Positions 7,549 to 8,901 of a stretch of 8,901 nt of DNA are shown here, in pieces. The notes beneath the pieces were generated by a model. The model made no database searches. It was not told the origin of the DNA and worked only from the letters and a program-made list of their open reading frames with translations. The DNA lies in the NCBI GenBank assembly GCA_017880705.1, contig JADGRS010000110.1:1-8901 (forward strand). Reading direction: 5' to 3'. The first letter of the stretch is position 1. Each line of letters opens with the position of its first letter. Both the position numbers and the translations under genes were made by a program. Source of the DNA: Burkholderiales bacterium (GTDB taxonomy: Bacteria > Pseudomonadota > Gammaproteobacteria > Burkholderiales > Usitatibacteraceae).

Positions 7549-8759
7549 GGCGTGGCGTCCTTGCGGAACATCTCCTTGATGCCGCGCACCGCCTGGCGCA
7601 GCCGGCTCTCGTTCTCGATCAACGCGAAGCGCACGTGGTCGTCGCCGAAATCGCCGAAGCCGATGCCGGGAGACACCGCGACCTTCGCGTCCTTGAGCAG
7701 CTTCTTCGCGAACTCGATGGAGCCCATCGCGCGGTACTGCTCGGGGATCTTCGCCCAGATGTACATCGAGGCCTTCGGCTTCTCCACCATCCAGCCGGCA
7801 TCGTGCAGGCCCTTCACCATGACGTCGCGGCGCTTCTCGTACTTGGCGCGGATCTCCTCGACGCACTCCTGCGGCCCTTCCAGCGCGGCGACGGCGGCCA
7901 CCTGCAAGGGCGTGAAGGTTCCGTAGTCGTGATAGCTCTTGATGCGCGCGAGCGCGTTCACGAGCTCGGCGTTGCCGACCATGAAGCCGATGCGCCAGCC
8001 GGCCATGTTGTAGCTCTTCGACATCGTGAAGAATTCGACGGCGACGTCGCGCGCGCCCGGCACCTGCATGATCGAGGGCGCCTTCCAGCCGTCGAACGTG
8101 ATGTCGGCGTAGGCGAGGTCGTGCACGACGAGGATGCCGTGCTGCTTGGCGAGCGCGACCACTTTTTCGAAGAAGTCGAGCTCGACGCACATCGCGGTCG
8201 GGTTGGAGGGAAAGCCGATGATCATCATCTTCGGCTTGGGAAACAGCTCGCTGATGGCGCGCTCGGCCTCCGCGAAGAAGTCCACGCCCGGCGTCATGCG
8301 CACCGAGCGAATGTCGGCGCCCGCGATGATCGCGCCGTAGATGTGGATCGGGTAGCTCGGGTTGGGCACGAGCACCGTGTCGCCGCGGTCGAGCGTGGCG
8401 AGCATCAGGTGCGCGAGGCCCTCCTTGGAGCCGATCGTCACGATCGCCTCGCGGTCCATGTCGAGGTCCACGTTCCAGCGGCGCTTGTACCACTGGCAGA
8501 TCGCGCGGCGCAGCTTCGGAATTCCCTTGGAGACCGAGTACCCGTGGGTGTCCTCGCGCTGGGCGACCTCCACCAGCTTGTCGACGATGTGGCGCGGCGT
8601 GGGCCCGTCCGGGTTGCCCATCGACAGGTCGATGATGTCCTCGCCGGCGCGGCGCGCGGCCATCTTCAGCTCGTTGGTGATGTTGAAGACGTACGGGGGC
8701 AGGCGCTTGATGCGCGAGAATTCGGGGACCATGGGCTTGGAGGCTTCGCTCAGGTTCAT
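7545..8759 (-). CDS. alaC: alanine-synthesising class I aminotransferase (AlaC type)
   Basis: This PLP fold-type I transaminase is expected to transfer the amino group of glutamate to pyruvate, giving alanine and 2-oxoglutarate. The 404 residues are the usual length. Key positions: GNPDGPTP (48-55), [14 protein letters not shown] (71-84), NPSYP (133-137), FPSNPT with N186, HDLAYAD with D214 and Y217, [13 protein letters not shown] with the PLP lysine K248, and R377 in HVRFAL for the substrate carboxylate. I name it alaC because of the [11 protein letters not shown] start region and its place before hom and thrC, an order I recall from betaproteobacteria. The ATG at 8759 has no clear ribosome site and a hairpin just upstream; an in-frame ATG at 8732 ([10 protein letters not shown]) is an alternative. 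Its stop overlaps the GNAT start. Confidence 0.93.
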   Translation of the reverse strand: MNLSEASKPMVPEFSRIKRLPPYVFNITNELKMAARRAGEDIIDLSMGNPDGPTPRHIVDKLVEVAQREDTHGYSVSKGIPKLRRAICQWYKRRWNVDLDMDREAIVTIGSKEGLAHLMLATLDRGDTVLVPNPSYPIHIYGAIIAGADIRSVRMTPGVDFFAEAERAISELFPKPKMMIIGFPSNPTAMCVELDFFEKVVALAKQHGILVVHDLAYADITFDGWKAPSIMQVPGARDVAVEFFTMSKSYNMAGWRIGFMVGNAELVNALARIKSYHDYGTFTPLQVAAVAALEGPQECVEEIRAKYEKRRDVMVKGLHDAGWMVEKPKASMYIWAKIPEQYRAMGSIEFAKKLLKDAKVAVSPGIGFGDFGDDHVRFALIENESRLRQAVRGIKEMFRKDATP

Positions 8760-8765
8760 GATCGG

Positions 8766-8787
8766 ATGGTGTCAGGCACCATTTTTT
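8766..8787. repeat. terminator-shaped hairpin with T6, upstream of alaC
   Basis: On the plus strand ATGGTG, a 5-nt loop and CACCAT form a perfect 6-bp stem directly followed by further Ts (8783-8787, after the stem's final T). That is an intrinsic-terminator shape for plus-strand transcription, yet no plus-strand gene precedes it. In the alaC transcript it is a leader hairpin ending 6 nt before the first ATG. The following T-run and C (8782-8788) are also inversely matched by GAAAAAA (8810-8816). The GGTGTCAGGCACC core may be a dispersed repeat. Confidence 0.5.
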
Positions 8788-8818
8788 CGGGAGGGTTGCT
8801 GCAGTGCAGGAAAAAACG

Positions 8819-8827
8819 ATTCTAGCA
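8819..8827 (-). promoter_or_regulatory. candidate extended -10 promoter for alaC-GNAT-hom-thrC
   Basis: On the minus strand TGCTAGAAT gives the TGn of an extended -10 and a hexamer matching TATAAT at five of six bases. The -35 region (around GCGTTTC) is weak, which extended -10 promoters tolerate. Transcription would begin near 8812, about 50 nt before the alaC ATG. The element overlaps the stop codon of the upstream partial gene. Confidence 0.4.
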
Positions 8828-8901
8828 GGAGCCAGATGCCTGAAACGCCGAGCCAGTGTGCGCGAACAGGGCGAGCGCCACGAAGATCGCGATGCCGAAG
8901 G
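8822..8901 (-). CDS. C-terminal end of an unidentified, probably membrane, protein
   Basis: The last 25 codons before a TAG (8824-8822) are open to the window edge. They read FGIAIFVALALFAHTGSA followed by FQASGSC: a hydrophobic transmembrane-like segment and a short polar tail. Third positions are mostly G or C in the first 18 codons, as in the neighbouring genes. The competing plus-strand reading from an ATG at 8836 is arginine-rich and looks like a shadow. The family cannot be named from so little. The stop lies 62 bp before the alaC ATG, so it could be the first gene of a longer transcript. Confidence 0.5.
   Translation of the reverse strand, partial: FGIAIFVALALFAHTGSAFQASGSC

Noticed and set aside
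7549..8493. N-terminal extension of the GNAT frame to 469 residues
   Set aside because: The extra 315 residues lie in an alternative frame within alaC and have shadow composition; the ATGA overlap gives the natural start at 7548.
7635..8825. 396-residue plus-strand open frame opposite alaC
   Set aside because: Antisense to alaC; same shadow composition and no motif.
8836..8901. Plus-strand ATG frame at the right edge with an upstream AGGAG
   Set aside because: The reading is arginine- and cysteine-heavy with no domain, while the minus-strand frame gives a clean hydrophobic segment with G/C-rich third positions.

Overview
The window looks like ordinary chromosome from a high-GC proteobacterium, most likely a betaproteobacterium. 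The reasons are strong G/C bias at third codon positions, betaproteobacterium-like ClpB, AlaC and Hom proteins, and the gene run alaC-hom-thrC upstream of clpB on one strand, an arrangement I recall from Ralstonia, Bordetella and relatives. There is no phage, plasmid, insertion sequence, CRISPR array, tRNA or rRNA.

Layout. Positions 1-1239 (minus) hold the N-terminal 413 residues of the disaggregase ClpB, cut by the window edge. A 211-bp divergent intergenic region follows. The plus strand then carries nadC (1451-2299), mlaA (2356-3048) and a 74-residue two-helix membrane protein (3048-3272) whose start overlaps the mlaA stop. Convergent to these is a secreted repeat protein (3285-4193, minus) with a C-terminal PTLS/helix/RRK tail resembling an IPTL-CTERM sorting signal. 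The rest is a minus-strand amino-acid biosynthesis cluster read from right to left: alaC (8759-7545), a GNAT acetyltransferase (7548-7084), hom (7056-5746) and thrC (5663-4248). At the right edge is the last 25 codons of an unidentified, probably membrane-bound, minus-strand protein.

How the genes work together. AlaC makes alanine from pyruvate. Hom reduces aspartate semialdehyde to homoserine, and ThrC converts phosphohomoserine to threonine; thrB (homoserine kinase) is not in the window. alaC and the GNAT gene overlap by ATGA and hom follows after 27 bp, so these are probably one transcript from a candidate extended -10 promoter next to alaC. NadC (NAD synthesis) and MlaA (outer-membrane lipid asymmetry) share an apparent transcript without an obvious functional link.

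The most notable non-coding structure is a 76-bp REPIN-like element (5667-5742) made of two perfectly inverted 25-nt palindromic repeats. It fills nearly all of the hom-thrC gap and lies against the thrC GTG start. Smaller hairpins sit between nadC and mlaA, after thrC, before hom and before alaC. I found no convincing new multi-gene system; the best leads are the REPIN at thrC, the variant sorting tail, the GNAT embedded in the threonine operon, and a possible internal ClpB start.
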